From Trichobilharzia szidati (lineage: Eukaryota; Platyhelminthes; Trematoda; Strigeidida; Schistosomatidae): DNA of 64,000 bases. The position numbers were made by a program, and so were the translations under genes. The first letter of the stretch is position 1. Every line of letters begins with the position of its first letter. This document shows, in pieces, positions 12,136-24,741 of the stretch. Location of the stretch: contig OX235271.1 in assembly GCA_944472155.2 (NCBI GenBank), positions 28,218,977 to 28,282,976 on the forward strand. Reading direction: 5' to 3'. Below the pieces are notes generated by a model. The model worked only from the letters and a program-made list of their open reading frames with translations, was not told the DNA's origin and searched no databases.

Positions 12136-13075
12136 GGACTCCTCTTTCATACAGCCAACATTTCTTAAAAGTGTGTGAAAATTTAATGGGAAAAAAACAC
12201 ACATTTGATTTTTACTTACTGTACATTGTTCTAACAAATTTGCGTTGAGTAAAACAAACAGTCAACCATGCGGGCACGCACACACACACACATACACAAA
12301 CCAAAAATATCTAAGTGGTACTTCACCAACTAAAGTCGTCATTCAATCTGTCCGCTTACTTATCTGCCATATGTCTGAAATAAGTTAAACGATTGAGTAT
12401 TTCCGTTTTTATTCCCTAGCACTGTACCGTAGTGCTAATCGCCAGTGCCACCACCACAAGTATCACTACAATTCCTACTATTAATAGTAATGATATTACT
12501 AGTATAATAATAACAACATTAATAATAATAATAGTAGTAGTAGCACTGAAAACAAGTGAAATGCTAAGCATAGAAGAATTTTATGTACCCTATCACTTAC
12601 AAGTAGTTAAGAATATTGAAATACTCAATTACATCTCTACACTTGTATTGGTAGACAAAAAAATAAACTCAAGTGGTAAAGGCAAATTATATGCATACAT
12701 ATATATATACATATGAAGACAATAAGCTCTCTTCTTTCGTCCTTATTTTCCTCTTCCGTCTTCCACTTATATCTGATATACTCTAGTAAGTACTTTCCCA
12801 ATTTTTTTCAGTCTTAAATATATAAGTGTCATTGGGAAGCCTATTCCCAGTGATTTAAAGTACCCTCTTAATTATTAATTTCATTATTTCAATCATCATA
12901 TTATTTAAACGGAAACAAGAGACTTTGTAGCATAAGTGTAGTTTATGAAGTGAAAATTGATAGATTCAGTATTAACAGCTATATTTTTATGTATGTTAGT
13001 TAGACAGCATAAAGCAGTTGTTTTCAGTAGGTGTAGTCATGTCACATTGGGGGCATTTATGCATCCTTTTTGGGA
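12136..13075. other. No gene recognised; triplet-rich
   Basis: A long plus-strand frame at 12432-12716 is made by ATT/AGT-type triplet tracts and is not considered coding. (CA)n lies near 12276-12290 and (TA)n near 12690-12715. Confidence 0.5.
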
Positions 13076-13079
13076 TTCA

Positions 13080-13300
13080 TGAACCAGCGGACTTTACTTC
13101 ACTGGTTGATTGATTGTTCGAAGAGGTGGATGTCCTCAGTTCGATCCCTAGTGGGGTCGTGATTGTGTACTGTTGAAGAGTACCAAACTAAGAGGAGACA
13201 GCTGTCCAGAACTCCGTGGTTCTCACTATTTTTCTAACTGACATCAATCCATGATCAAAGCTGAAATCAATCAAATCTCTACAAACTGATTTGTGAAAAC
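13080..13300 (+). mobile_element. SINE H
   Basis: The head has GTTCGATCCCTAG. The hammerhead-derived region has TTGAAGA (first base C to T) and GAGACAGCTGTCC in place of GAAAC, so it is dead. Confidence 0.6.
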
Positions 13301-13319
13301 ATCCTTTTAATATTTAGGA

Positions 13320-13640
13320 TTTTAATGACAATTCGTGACCAGTGAGATCCTTGACAGTCGGTTTTGAGGACAGATACTCAAAGGTAAAAATGACTTGTAG
13401 TGGTGCTACATATCATAAATTGATAGAAGTCAGAAGTAATTAGCCAGTGGATTTCCTCCAACCTATTGGTTATTGGTTGACGGACTTAACTTGCAACGCA
13501 AAGCTCCTCATTTCCATCTCTAGATGAGTTACGGGTGCGTATTGGTGAGGAGTTTCAAATGTGTACGAAACAATCGCCCAGTACTCCCTGGTTTCCAGTG
13601 ATTCCCTCAGTGATGGACACTTCGTTATTTCTCTTAGTTA
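13320..13640 (+). mobile_element. SINE H relic
   Basis: The upstream module (CGTGACCAGTGAGATCC, ACAGATACTC) is followed by a diverged head and hammerhead remnant (TACGAAACAATCGCCCAGTA). Confidence 0.5.
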
Positions 13641-13811
13641 GGACTAAGTCAGCCGGAACAGACTACAAGCTTGACAGTTATTACGTAGAGGGGGTTAATA
13701 ATGGAGCAGAATTCGTATATGCGAGTGCTTAAGACAGTGAGTCACGTCTTCACTATTTCATGTTTTTTTATCTATCTCAAAACCGTTTATTCTTAAAGGT
13801 TATATAGAGCC

Positions 13812-13891
13812 AGCCTCATGCCCAACCTTTCCTCTTTACCAGCACTATTTCTGGTTCAGCGAGGTAAAGAGGAAAGGTTGGGCATGAGGCT
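13812..13891. repeat. Perfect 29-bp inverted repeat from two SINE B pieces
   Basis: Arms at 13812-13840 and 13863-13891 are exact complements around a 22-base loop. The left arm is the minus strand of the SINE B body. The right arm is the plus strand of the same segment and continues into AGCAACCCCATCCTGT. It is a fold-back of SINE B tails, without the tRNA-like head. Confidence 0.85.
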
Positions 13892-13919
13892 AGCAACCCC
13901 ATCCTGTTATGTAAAGCCT

Positions 13920-15455
13920 TTGAATTAAAGTCCTGTCTTCCTCCCACTCCCTTACACCTCCCCCTTTTTAAACTGAAAGTTGTCAGTTGGATAACAGCTT
14001 AATTAGCATAGATAACTTGATGGATGACATCGAAGGAGATTCATTGTACCTCTCGGTGAAATGAGTAAAAATGAGAGATGTAAGAATTCGAAGTACGGTC
14101 GACTGGCTCCTGGGCAGTATTCCATTCCCTGAGCAAACTATGACATTTTGTGTGGTACATCCTTTGATGTCTATAATGTACCAAGTGCATATTCTAATAA
14201 TAAGTTAGACTCAGCTCAGGCAAGTGGACATAGATCAAATTTATCAATCACATTAAAATAGTTCGCAGGACTAAAAGGTCAAATATCAGGCCAACAAGAA
14301 TATTAATATCATTGCAAAAAGAATACAGTCATAAAGAAATCTACGGGAGTCATCAGAAGAGACATATATTTCATCCCTAAAGAATTCCTGAAGCTCATTT
14401 CCTGTTGAAGTGAGCCCTGAAAAAGGACAACCAATGAAAGCTTCATAAGTGAATCAACTAAAACTCCTACCCACTCCTCCTATCTCTCCATCACACCTCA
14501 AGAAAACTACAAAAATTGATATAATTAACTTATTGTTCCAGTCAAATGAAGCAATATTAACAATAATAAAGATTGAGAAACGAGACAATTTCATCAATAG
14601 GTAGACAGTCCTAAATATATACAAAACTCATCAGCTTCAAAATAACTAACTATATCTTAATTTGGGTGTAAAAATAACATCTGAAAAGTAAGAGGATTTA
14701 TTCACCCCTAATATCTATCACTTGAAGTCTGACAATAAATTCTTAAGGACTCATGATAGAGCAGTGTTGATAACTGATGATTTCATAAGAACAATGATGA
14801 TAATAATAATAATAAATAATAATAGTAACTGTAAGAAGAGAATGCATAAAAGGCGACACAGTCTATCTCATATACATTAATAATCGAGTGTATATTTCAC
14901 TCTTTCTATAAAGGTTGATAAGATCCAACAATATATTAATTTTATAAGTATAATTATGAATAATTACCATTATATTTTTGTTTGTTTGTTTGTTTAATAT
15001 CTCTGTCAATCATCTGTCACTATGGCAACGAACGAAAAACGCGGGGAAATTTTTCAATTTTCAACTACACTCACTACGACATTGCATATACTTACATATA
15101 TATTTATGTGTGTATCGTTATTTTTATTCATTTTTTCTATTGGTGGTAAATTAAGGACACTTGGAGAGTTTTATTTCTAGGAAAATAGACAAGCTGTAAA
15201 ATGATATGCAGTTTTAAAATTAGGTATTCTTGAAGTATTTGTTGAAATTTTGACAAAGAGGAAGTGAATACTCTCTGTGAGAAGAGGTTTTCTTATAGGA
15301 AAAAAATAATTTTGTGTTGTATTCCCTCTCTCTCTCTCTTTCTCTTGCTCTTTAAGCTGGATAGTTTAATTGTTGAAAACAGTCGCTCATTATCTTGCCA
15401 GACTATATCCAACCAATCAAACACAACCCGTACAAAACCAATACTTGAAAATTAA
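13920..15455. other. No gene recognised
   Basis: At 14418-14450 CCCTGAAAAAGG and GAAAGCTTC recall the PLE-1 terminal hairpin, but they are too decayed to call. AAT triplets occur near 14800-14825 and a (TTTG)n tract near 14980-14995. Confidence 0.4.
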
Positions 15456-15459
15456 TTTG

Positions 15460-15865
15460 ATGCACACTAGCAACTGGCCCTATTCAGGCAGTTAACCTGG
15501 GGTTCTAGTGAGAAGCCGTTGACCAGTAGGGTGCAGCAGGTTCAAGGTGAGGCAGTAACTCATCGAAGAAGACATTGCGAAGTGGTCACACTATGTCGTG
15601 AATTGGCAGAAATTGGAGTTCATGCGTTGGCCACTGGATTGTGTCCCAGTGGCTTAATGGTCTATGAGCTGGCTCGCCTTGTAACCGGAAGGTTCTGGCT
15701 TCGGACTGTGGTGGTGGTTGCGCACAGATGAAGAGTCTCAAACTAGGACGAAACAGATAGCTGTCCAGTACTCCCTGCAGGTTTTCCAATGGTTCTCTAA
15801 CTGATGTCGGCCCATTATGAAACCCTCCAACTAATCAAACACAATCCCTACAAAACTAATACTTG
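15460..15865 (+). mobile_element. SINE H, near full length
   Basis: The copy has the upstream module (CCTATTCAGGCAGTTAACC, GTTCTAGTGAGAAGCCG), a tRNA-like head (CAGTGGCTTAATGGTC), a hammerhead domain (ATGAAGA core, GGACGAAACAG, CTGTCCAGTAC) and the full tail ending CCAATCAAACACAATCCC-like. The first core base is A instead of C. Confidence 0.8.
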
Positions 15866-15959
15866 AAAAGTTAAGATGTAGTGTGGAGTGAGCTTTAGGA
15901 ATTTAGCTAAGAACAAAATAATGGTGTCGTTTTTGAATTTTTTAACATTTTAAGGTTAA

Positions 15960-16622
15960 GATCGATTTCAATGTTGACTTTTATGATTCTGTATGGAGGT
16001 AAGTCTATCCAATAGACGACTCGCATCTTCATGAGCATCACATATCAAAATAATACCATCTACATATATCATATAGAAGGGCAATTTAGCAATTAAATCA
16101 AGGGACAAGTTTTCAACTCCAGACATATGATTATCCGCTAGCAGTGGTCCTAATGGCCTCCACATTGCAACACCACCTACTTGTCGAAAGTGCTCACCTT
16201 CAAACGTGAATTGGACGTTGACAGTACATAATAGTAATAAATCTTTCAAATAAATTAAAGGAAAAGGAAATGAAAAACAACTAGAAGATATGTAGTCAAC
16301 AGTCTTAGCCAATGGTACATTAGTAAGCAAAGAATTAACATCAAATGAATACATTTTCCTATCTTTTATGTTCATGTCTACAAGACAGTCAACAAGTTCA
16401 AATGTATCTTTCAAAGTAAACTTACATTATTCATTACGTACTGGACTTAAAACATCAGCTAACCATTTTTCCAACTTATGTATAGGAGAGTGACACATTG
16501 ATAGAATTGGACGTAATGGATTGTCGACCTTATGAACTTTGGATAATCCATAAATGTTTGAAAAGTCAGATCCCATGAGTTTCAATGAATTAAACTCATG
16601 TTTATAAAAAAATCCATGCCAT
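15960..16622 (-). pseudogene. PLE reverse transcriptase relic
   Basis: The minus strand reads SNIYGLSKVHK, NPLRPILSMC, a stop, YSFDVNSLLTNVPL, FEGEHFRQVGGVAM and YVDGIILICD. These are successive PLE RT blocks. The catalytic YVDD is changed to YVDG, and the usual GSPLGP motif to WRPLGP. An in-frame stop lies before KFTLKDTFELVD. No endonuclease part is attached. It is probably PLE-2, but this is not certain. Confidence 0.75.
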
Positions 16623-16624
16623 GC

Positions 16625-16770
16625 TATTATGTACTGACAACGTCCATTTCACGTTTGAATATGAGCACTTTCGACAAGTAGGTGGTGTTGCTATGAAGAG
16701 TTGATTAGGACCTTTGTTAGCGGATGTTCATATAGAAGATATGTAGATGATATGATTTTGAAATATTGAT
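16625..16770 (+). pseudogene. Inverted fragment of the same PLE RT
   Basis: The plus strand encodes DNVHFTFEYEHFRQVGGVAM, a stop, LGPLLADVH and RYVDDMIL in shifting frames. It is the same RT block as the neighbouring minus-strand relic, placed head to head a few bases away. The YVDD box is intact here. Confidence 0.7.
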
Positions 16771-16794
16771 TTTGTCATAAACTAAGACGGGTTA

Positions 16795-17230
16795 TAGTAA
16801 AGAATCATTGAAAACTAGGGAACATTCAACAGCTTTTTCATGCTGGTTCGAGATTCCTCACTGGTGCACACGTACATTTCCATCGTATGTGGAGAACTAA
16901 TTCTGATTCGTGAAAAAGTCTACACTGAAATTAATTCCAATCCCTATAAACTCAGATGTCTGAACATCAATCTCAGTTCACGTAGTACCTACTAGATGGA
17001 TGTCTTGAAGTTGGAATGAGAAGTCATGGCCACTAAGGTCCAAGAAGTCAAGGTAAAATTGATGAGCATTAACTACATTTCTCAGTGATAGCACATTATC
17101 ACGAATCGACAGAAATTAAGATTCCTGGATTAGTGAATGCCTGCCTAAGTGACAGGACGGTTACATGTTGGTTATTTCTGTTCAGAATTGATACACTAAT
17201 GTGTTGGTCTTCATGGATAGTAAAATGGAT
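16795..17230. mobile_element. SINE H relics
   Basis: A short minus-strand hammerhead remnant (near 16800-16880) is followed by a plus-strand upstream module (GAGAAGTCATGGCC, CACGAATCGACAGAA) and a faint tRNA-like head. Confidence 0.4.
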
Positions 17231-17478
17231 TCAGGAGAAAGAAAGAATATGTGACTGGTGACTGCCTCAAGAACCGTAATGTCTAGATTTCTCAACCAGT
17301 GAAAAGTAAACCCTGTATATGTCACTATTTAATTGGTCCACCGAGGCAGAGGGCTCTCCAGTGGTTGCGCCACAGGATGATCCTGCATGCCGGTCTCGTC
17401 TCGCAAGAGGCAGGGATGGTTGTATTTGGTTCTCCTGAAAACCAGTACCCAGTCAATGGGTGTATCACTGTGTGAACT

Positions 17479-17664
17479 GTGCGTCGGATTCCCGCCGACT
17501 ATACATATGGTCCGAGGTTCGATCCCCCGCCGACGCACACCTGATATCTATGGTCAGCCTGCTAAATTTGAGCTACCGATATCACACGCTGAAAATTTCA
17601 TACTTGTACCAAAATACTGTGTGGAATCAAGCTAAACTAAAATAAAAATAATAATAAATAAATT
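17479..17664 (+). mobile_element. SINE A with deleted D-arm region
   Basis: GTGCGTCGG runs directly into GCCGACTATACATATGGTCC, so the A-box part of the head is missing. The B-box (GGTTCGATCCCC), body and AAT-rich tail are present. Confidence 0.8.
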
Positions 17665-17894
17665 CATTCAGCTTTTTATTGGACTCATTGGCTCAAGCAT
17701 TCAGTTTTCGGATAGAGGGTGATGAATTGAAGTCTCGCTCAACCTAAGTCACCCTAGAGACAACTGGCTAGTATCATCAGCCCTTATATGAGAAGTACAT
17801 GAAATGGATTCATCAGAGTGTCGTCAAAACATCGATTCTTGCCTTTTGATGATTCAAACAAAGCACGATTAAATACATAGATGTGTATTCCGAT

Positions 17895-18125
17895 GGAAGA
17901 TGCATCGGTAGTTCAGGAGTAGAATACACTTTAGACACTCATAAGGTCCAGATTTCAAGTCCCGTCTGACACACTCCTACACTCAACCTGGTTTACTATC
18001 CGGTGGTAGGCCCGAAAAAGAGGGAGGGTTGAACTCGAGGTTAACAGCCCCTCCCTGTAAAAAGAAATAACACCAGAATTATTGAAAGTTCAGTGCTTGA
18101 GGCCCTGTCTTACTCAGAATGTAAA
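17895..18125 (+). mobile_element. SINE B, diverged
   Basis: A weak tRNA-like head (CATCGGTAGTTCAGGAGTAG) is followed by the SINE B body (AAGAGGGAGGGTTG, CAGCCCCTCCCTGT) and the TTGAGGCCCTG terminus. Confidence 0.6.
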
Positions 18126-18299
18126 TGAATGAAAAAACTACATTTCGATAAGAGACTGACATCTGAGTCTAGAATAATGCTTTTTATTTACGCCTTCATA
18201 GATTATACCTAAGCCTATTTAATACATCCTCGGATTGCTGTCAAATACAAGTTATTTTCGAGTGTAGGCTTTTAGAGATTCTACTAACTCCAGGTTACA

Positions 18300-18410
18300 T
18301 CACTAACTGATGTCATTCAGAGAACTAATAAGAACCGTGAACTACTGCAGATAGTTGTTTCGTCCTAGTTTGCGACACTTCAGTAGTACGCATCAGTGAT
18401 TTTGACAGAA
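18300..18410 (-). mobile_element. SINE H, hammerhead portion only
   Basis: The minus strand has CTGAAGT, CAAACTAGGACGAAACAACT and ATC before the stem I partner. The last core A is T. Confidence 0.55.
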
Positions 18411-18604
18411 AACAATACTAACCTGTAACTTGACGTAAGGAACACCTCATTAGTTGGTGGGACTAATATTCCAGTGTTTGTAAACATACAGTTTCTGAAT
18501 TCTAGTTTCAATGAGACTAACATCACTCGTTAGGATGCAAGTGTACCCAGCTGACAAGTTCAAGAGCCCCTCCTAACTACTCACAAGGCTAAAAAATAAC
18601 TGAC

Positions 18605-19090
18605 TGAGCTTTAGCCGAGGATTTTGCACAGAAGTGTGTAGCAATCCATGCTGCCGCACTCCATGTAGCACACAAAGATAGACAAATGGTAGAGACAAAG
18701 AGATATTCACAAGAACTATAATAAACAGAAAGGTTCAATAGGATCTAATGGACACGGAGGATCACAGATAAATGAATGCATCTTTCTCAGAGACAACGAT
18801 TTTGAGTCATATCACCAATACTGTCAAGCTACTGGCTGTTATCATCCCTAGGACCCCGACCTGGCAGTCTACACCTCCCTATGCGGCTCACACCAGCTCT
18901 CAGAGACTTCACAGACTGATTCCAGGTTTCGGTTTGACCACCCCCCTAACACTTTTACAATCCAAATCAATCTCAGCTGACATAGCATATTGAGGAAGGC
19001 AGTGACTCGTCATAAGCAACACATGTCCCAGCCATCTCAATCGATGTAGTTTCACAACTTCATCTGCTGACTTATCCTCCTTACGATAAT
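18605..19090 (-). mobile_element. RTE-c LINE, 3' relic
   Basis: It aligns by eye with 6635-7372 on the same strand (the 3' end with TAGCACACAAAG, the CATGTCCCAGCCATCTCAAT block for RLRWLGHVLRM). No frame remains open. Confidence 0.65.
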
Positions 19091-19734
19091 TTCTTATAAA
19101 CAGTTTTTAGTTATCCTCAACTACACATTATCGATAAAAAATATGAAAAGAATACTGGAAACTAAAGCGAAAACGTGAAAATACACAGTTTATCCACGCT
19201 GACTGCATCTCATCCTACATGGCCTTGTTGTAAGTATGCACATTTGTCTATGTGTTCGTGCGTGTGTGTGTGTGTTTGTTTGAGGGAGAGGAGAAGTGTG
19301 TGCATACCTTACAAACATTTACAAATGACCGACATCATTATTGTAGAAATGTTTAAATCCAACTGTCAGTTTATGTACATTTTGTCATTTTGTCTATCTC
19401 TAACTTGAATGTTGGAATGAATAGAAATAGAGTAATAGTGCTGCAATCAGTCAGTCTTGTTGTCAGCTGACATAGAAATCAGATTTTTCTTTTTCTTCTT
19501 CTTCCTTAGACGTCTTGTACTCTCTGTTTGTGCGTGTATGTGTTGCTGTAATGCACTTTTTTGAGGTTCAGAAAAAATACCAAAAACATAACAAAACAAA
19601 ATTTATTATTATGTAAAAAAGCAGAGTATATTATTCAGTTATTCACTAGCCATTAGTCTCGTCTTTAGACTAATCACTTTACTGTTGCATATGTGTAATA
19701 AGCGACACTATCGTTGGCTTTCTTGATAATCCTT

Positions 19735-20780
19735 TACATTATCAACTCACGGAATCCTTCGAAGTGAAGACGGGAGTAAGACAAGCTGGCTGGCTGCCTG
19801 CTATCTCCAATGATTTTCCTGATTGAGGTCGACTGGATAATGCGACAGACAATTAGTGGGCAACGAGGAGACAGGCATGAAGTGGACCCACACAAAAAAC
19901 CTGGACGATCTGGACTTCGTCGATGTCTAATTTCCCACAAACTGGAAGATATGCAAGCGAAAAGCAACATGTTGGCAGAAGAAGCATCAAAGATAGGACT
20001 TCAGGTGGACATACAGAAAACAGAGGTGATGAAGATTCCTGGCCAACAGCAACAGCAACAACAACAGACAACAATCAGACAGCGTAAATGGGAGAAATCT
20101 GAAAAAAGCAACCTCCTTTACCTACCTACCTACCTACCTACCTGGGAACCAACATTTCATCTACAGACGGACTGAACTGACGAGGATATCAAAGCGAGGA
20201 TCATCGGGAAAGCAAAGCAAGCTTTCATTTCTCTCAAGTCTGTATGGAGATCAACAACACACAGCATGAAAAATAAGATGCGGATTTTCAACTCCAGTGT
20301 GAAGTCAGTGCTACTTTATGGATCAGAGACATGGCGCGTCATAAAGAGCACTTCAAACAAACTACAGAATTTCATCAACAGCTGTATTCTCTCAGTACTA
20401 CTCAAGATCAGATGGCCAGCCAGAAAAGATCAGCAACAGAGTGAGATCTCTGGCAATGAGCGAAACAACCAACCAGGAACCGATTGTGAAACAAATAGGC
20501 AGAAAGAAATGAAGGTGGATTGGCTATACTCTGAGAAAACCATCAAGTGACATCACACGACAGGCCATTGCACGAGTTGAACCCGAAATGGAAGCGGCAA
20601 GTTGGTCGTCAGTGCGATGGTGACATGGAGGAGATCATGTGAAGAGGAGAGGAAGGCATGTGGGCAGACGTGGAGCCAGGTTAAAATGTTGGCATAGAAC
20701 CGAACGCAATGGAGACGTGCGACTGAAGCCCTATGTTCCTCTTGGAACTAAAGGAAACAAAAATAATAATAATGATAATC
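19735..20780 (+). mobile_element. RTE-a LINE, late RT to 3' end
   Basis: Frames include ESFEVKTGVRQAG, MIFLIEVDWIMRQTISGQRG, ISHKLEDMQAKSNMLAEEAS, VMKIPGQQ, and later KSVLLYGSETWRVIKSTSNK. The order fits RTE-clade RT motifs followed by the conserved C-terminal block. The F(A/V)DD site is damaged by a small deletion. A TACC tract at 20118-20145 and CAG/CAA runs disturb the frame. The copy ends with the family terminus and AAT triplets. It is 5' truncated. Confidence 0.85.
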
Positions 20781-20889
20781 AAGTACATTACATGTATTCT
20801 GATCTGAATAATTTCATTTTCTAAAGGAAACTATGGTGATCTGATGATCTTACAATCTTTGTCCTACTTGTTTCTATATTAGATTGTTC

Positions 20890-21270
20890 TGAAATGAATC
20901 GCTTACTATTTGAGGTTAACCTCTGATTCTATTCAAATTGGTCTTAAACTAAACAACCCTTCTGAATGTCAGACTGTTAAATGTAGTTTCACGTATGAAC
21001 AAGACTTGTTTGGACTGATTCAGTCCTGTGATTCTAGTAATATCGATGACAGTGTGGTAGAAAATGAGTTGATTACTGCCCTCTCTTGGTATCAGTTTCT
21101 TTTCTTATCTTTCTTCCTTGTTTCATGTCTTGTTGATTCTAAGAAAAATCTATCCTTTGACATTTTGTAGAAGGAAGTTGAGGCGTTTTGCTGGCATAAT
21201 TCAACCTCTTTTCTTACAATTTATAAATTCATGAATTCCAATCATTCTTCTTAATTGTTTCCCCTCTTTT
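20890..21270 (+). pseudogene. CR1-like LINE, decayed RT segment
   Basis: The frame at 20910-21170 keeps PSECQTVKCSFTYEQD and NIDDSVVENE, which correspond to PSKCQTVNFTFRHKSD and NIDGTEIETRSE of the copy at 26079. A later segment codes QPLFLQFINS in a different frame. Confidence 0.6.
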
Positions 21271-21282
21271 TCTTCTCTTTTT

Positions 21283-21498
21283 TATTCCTTTACGTTCCCA
21301 GTGGAACATAGGGCTTCAAACTAGTGGCTTGAAGTTTCAGTAGCAGTGGTGTTTATTTTTACGGGAAGGGGTTGCTATCCTCGTGTCCAACCTTCTCTGT
21401 TTACCAGTCTTGTTACTGGCTTGGTAAGGTAAAGGAGTGTGTCGTCCGGGGTTTAAACTCTGGCGAGTATCCCACCGCTGTACCACCGATGCACTTAT
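21283..21498 (-). mobile_element. SINE B
   Basis: Minus-strand SINE B has a partly decayed head, body (GGTAAACAGAGAAGGTTGG) and the GAAGCCCTATGTTCCACTGG terminus near 21300. Confidence 0.75.
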
Positions 21499-21499
21499 T

Positions 21500-22855
21500 C
21501 CTCACTGAATCTCTTAATAAGGATTGTGTTATATTATGTACAACATAGGAGGTTTAAAGGAGGGTTAGTGGGTGTGCAGTTGACCCAACTAACTAACATT
21601 TTTGTTGATGAGCATTTTAATTCTGGCAAGTAAACTTGTCGGATACTGAGCATCCTCTTTAAACGCAATTTTCACCTAATATCTCTTCTGGTAAAACTCG
21701 AAAACATTTTACGAAAATTTATGGTCGTACGGCTAAACATAGAAATTCGGCCATACCATATTTGGCGGGCGTATTTGTATGAAGAGATTGGCATAAAGGG
21801 ATTATTATCATCAAATCCCACCAGGAACTGTGTAATTTGCATATTACGAAAATATTTTAATGTATTACAACCTCCTCCCAAGTAGCTAACCAGGATTCAG
21901 GTGGTTTCAACCATGATTCGGCCATCTAAGCTGAGTCACTTAAAATACACCACCAGTGAACTGGGTTTCAAATGAAAGAAACCTCCATCTGGTGTGTATA
22001 GATCACTTTGATCGGATTAGCGAACACTACTGTTTCACATGACTGCCTTCTATCTATGCATACCGAGCAGTAATACATACAAATATGCTATTTCGCTTGC
22101 TTGTTTGCTTGACAAACATTTACGGCATAAAGCAGATCTTACAAATTATTCTGATCTCGAACTGTGATTCGCGAATGCGCGAATTAGATTCACCGAAAAC
22201 TTTTCTAATATGCACTTTATGTCTACACTGTCAGTGACTGATCGTACCTTCACTAGGACTTGATTCCAGTACCCTTGTATTTAAAAATTCAAACATTTTA
22301 TTCATTAATGTTAAGCATTTATGTAATTATGGGAGATGCCTCCCCCACCTGGACATTGGAGACACAGAGGGAAAGCAAGAAGTTCAGCAAAGATAACCTT
22401 CCGGTGATCTCATTCTTAATAGTTACCTGTTCAGTCACAATTTATATACATACATTAGCATAGTAAAAATGTTTCGCACTATTATTTTTAAATTGATATA
22501 AAAATTCACAGATATAATGAAAGATGAACATCGGTAAAAAGAGGGGGGGGGTAAAGATAAAATCGCAGGAAATATAACATTTATCGGATATATCTGTGTA
22601 GTTTTTTATAACTTCCATTATTCCCAAATGTGATGTATGCCAGGAGATCGCATGGAGATGACTGAATACTGGCGTCATCTCAGTTCATAGACCTAAGTAT
22701 CGGACTTTCAGATGATAATTCACAGGTTCCATTCAAGCTGTGCTTGCTTGAGGTTGCGTGACTAGATAGCATTATCAGCAATCAAACAGCCTACTGCATG
22801 CAAAATGTGTTCTGGATAGCTAGATTCTAATAAAAGCATCTCAGCTGAAGACATT
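21500..22855. other. No gene recognised
   Basis: Several short open frames of both strands lack any family motif. No splice-bounded exon could be supported. Confidence 0.4.
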
Positions 22856-22857
22856 TC

Positions 22858-23020
22858 TACGCTGTGGTCCAGTGTCCTAATGAAAAACACTCTGGCATTT
22901 GAAAAGACGGGTTTTGGGTTTCAGTCTTAATGGGAATATGATCACTCACTAGGGATACCAGCTATATCCAGATGATGAGTCACGAATGGGGCGAAACATG
23001 CATATACTGGATCCTACTGA
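22858..23020 (+). mobile_element. Sm-alpha-like SINE with hammerhead relic
   Basis: A faint tRNA-like head (GTGGTCCAGTGTCC, GGGTTTCAGTC) precedes ATCCAG, ATGATGA (22972-22978), GGGGCGAAAC and CTGGAT. ATCCAG and CTGGAT can pair as stem I, and AUA is an allowed cleavage triplet. The first core C is A, so activity should be lost. A second, weaker relic lies near 23320-23370. Confidence 0.6.
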
Positions 23021-24045
23021 TACCCACCATTAATACCATTAACTTTATAAATTACCATTATTATCATCATCTCTGTTACTATAGGGAGTTGAATATCTGT
23101 TCTCATCTATTTGACTCTTTAGCAGTTTAATCTGACCCCCTCATGATTGACCACACTCAATACATGTGTCACATGTCATAACTTATCCTTTACTAACTCC
23201 CACTCACTCCCATTTCAACATAAATACTCCATAATTACTCAACCGTCTGAGAATATCTCACTTATTATTGATTCGTACCAAAACTTCTGTCACTAATAGG
23301 GACCAGGTTGGTTAGTATTCAGATGTTGGGTATCAGGAATGGGTAGAACGAGATTTGACTGATTTTATGCAAGCTTTCAACTCTCTTCCTTACAGTCAAT
23401 ATATATATATATATGTCCCGATCGATAAATTTCCAGGTCACCACTAGGTCACTTGGAGATTTGTCACTCACAAGAAATAAACCATATTTCCATTGATTTA
23501 TTTTATTTTTACAATTGGACAGTTTTTCTTTGCATAGAATGTTATTTTTTTTAAGGGAAATTAGAAATGAATATTTGCAGTGAAAAACAGCGAAAAAAAT
23601 AGGGAAGTGAAAAGAATATCGTAATCCCTACCCTACTGTCACTATTCCAACCTTGGTGGAGGGGGTGGGCTGCTTAAAACTGGGGCTACCAAAAACCTCT
23701 CTCCATCATTATGCCGTACATAAATACTCTCTTGTTCATCTTCAATCAATCTATTAAAGCATGACTTCTGATGGTATTTTCTACTCTCGCGAGTATTTAA
23801 AATGTTTTACAACCTTCTGATTCTTAAGTTTCCGTTAAACATGTTAAAATTGTACGTGACAGCGTATCTCAATACATGAATTAACCGTTCCTGAGATTTC
23901 TACTGCAAAACTGTTTCATGCTCGAGAAATAAAACTGACTGCTTACAGTCTTTGATTTTTCAGTTACGTCCTTGGGTCTTAGAATATACTCCTGCACTTT
24001 TATTAAACTGGCTTTTAATCAAACGTCGTGCATTTCTCGAAGGAA
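23021..24045. other. No gene recognised
   Basis: Apart from an Sm-alpha-like scrap near 23320-23370 and (AT)n at 23399-23414, nothing is identifiable. Confidence 0.4.
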
Positions 24046-24054
24046 GGCAAAGAC

Positions 24055-24660
24055 CGAATTTTGTCACACAATCTGCTGTGTAGGAATTTGATTCGTCTCA
24101 ATTTCGATCACAAGCTGATGTTCCCTAGTTAAGCTGTCCGGAGTTTTAGTGAGAAGGTGTGAGCAGTAGAGTGGACCAGGTCGGGAGTGAGAATATATAC
24201 TCACTAATGAAAATTGTCTGGTGGTCACGATAAAGTCACTAATTTGTCGAAGTTGGAATAACATGGACCATTGAATTGGCTCCCAGGGACTGAATGGTCA
24301 ACGAGATAGCTTTGTAGCCGGAAAGTCCTAGTTTCCAACCCTGGTGAGTACGTACTACTGAAGAATCCCACCTAGGAGGAAATAGCCGTTTTTCCAACTG
24401 ATTTTTATTATTATTTTTTTAAATTATTTTTATTTTTGATTACAGGTTGATTTCACACCGTATTTTTGGTACAAGTATGGAATTTTCAGCATGGATATCG
24501 GTAGCCCATATTTTGCAGGCCGACCATTGATATTGGGTGTGCGTCGGCAGGGAATCGAACCTCAGACCATGTGCATGATCGGCGAGAGTTCTAACCACTG
24601 TGCCACAGACGCACTGAAGTCAATTTGTGATCAAACTTGAAATTACTCTTTTACTTGAGG
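24055..24660 (+). mobile_element. SINE H interrupted by SINE A
   Basis: Upstream module, tRNA-like head and hammerhead remnant (CTGAAGA intact, but AGGAGGAAATAG replaces GGACGAAACAG) run to CCAACTGAT. The tail resumes after SINE A as CAATTTGTGATCAAA. A SINE A element separates the two parts. Confidence 0.7.
24405..24612 (-). mobile_element. SINE A nested in SINE H
   Basis: A complete minus-strand copy: head with GGTTCGATTCCC near its 5' end, body (CCGATATCCATGCTG) and T-rich tail on the plus strand at 24405-24440. ACTGA occurs at both junctions and may be part of a target duplication. Confidence 0.85.
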
Positions 24661-24741
24661 ATGCTGGACGAAAAGAAATTATTATGCAGTAATTCCCACC
24701 GAAACACTGTCCGGAATAAAGCTGCTATTATTATTATTATT

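Noticed and set aside
12432..12716. 94-codon plus-strand frame
   Set aside because: It is Ile/Thr-rich and produced by ATT/AGT triplet repeats.
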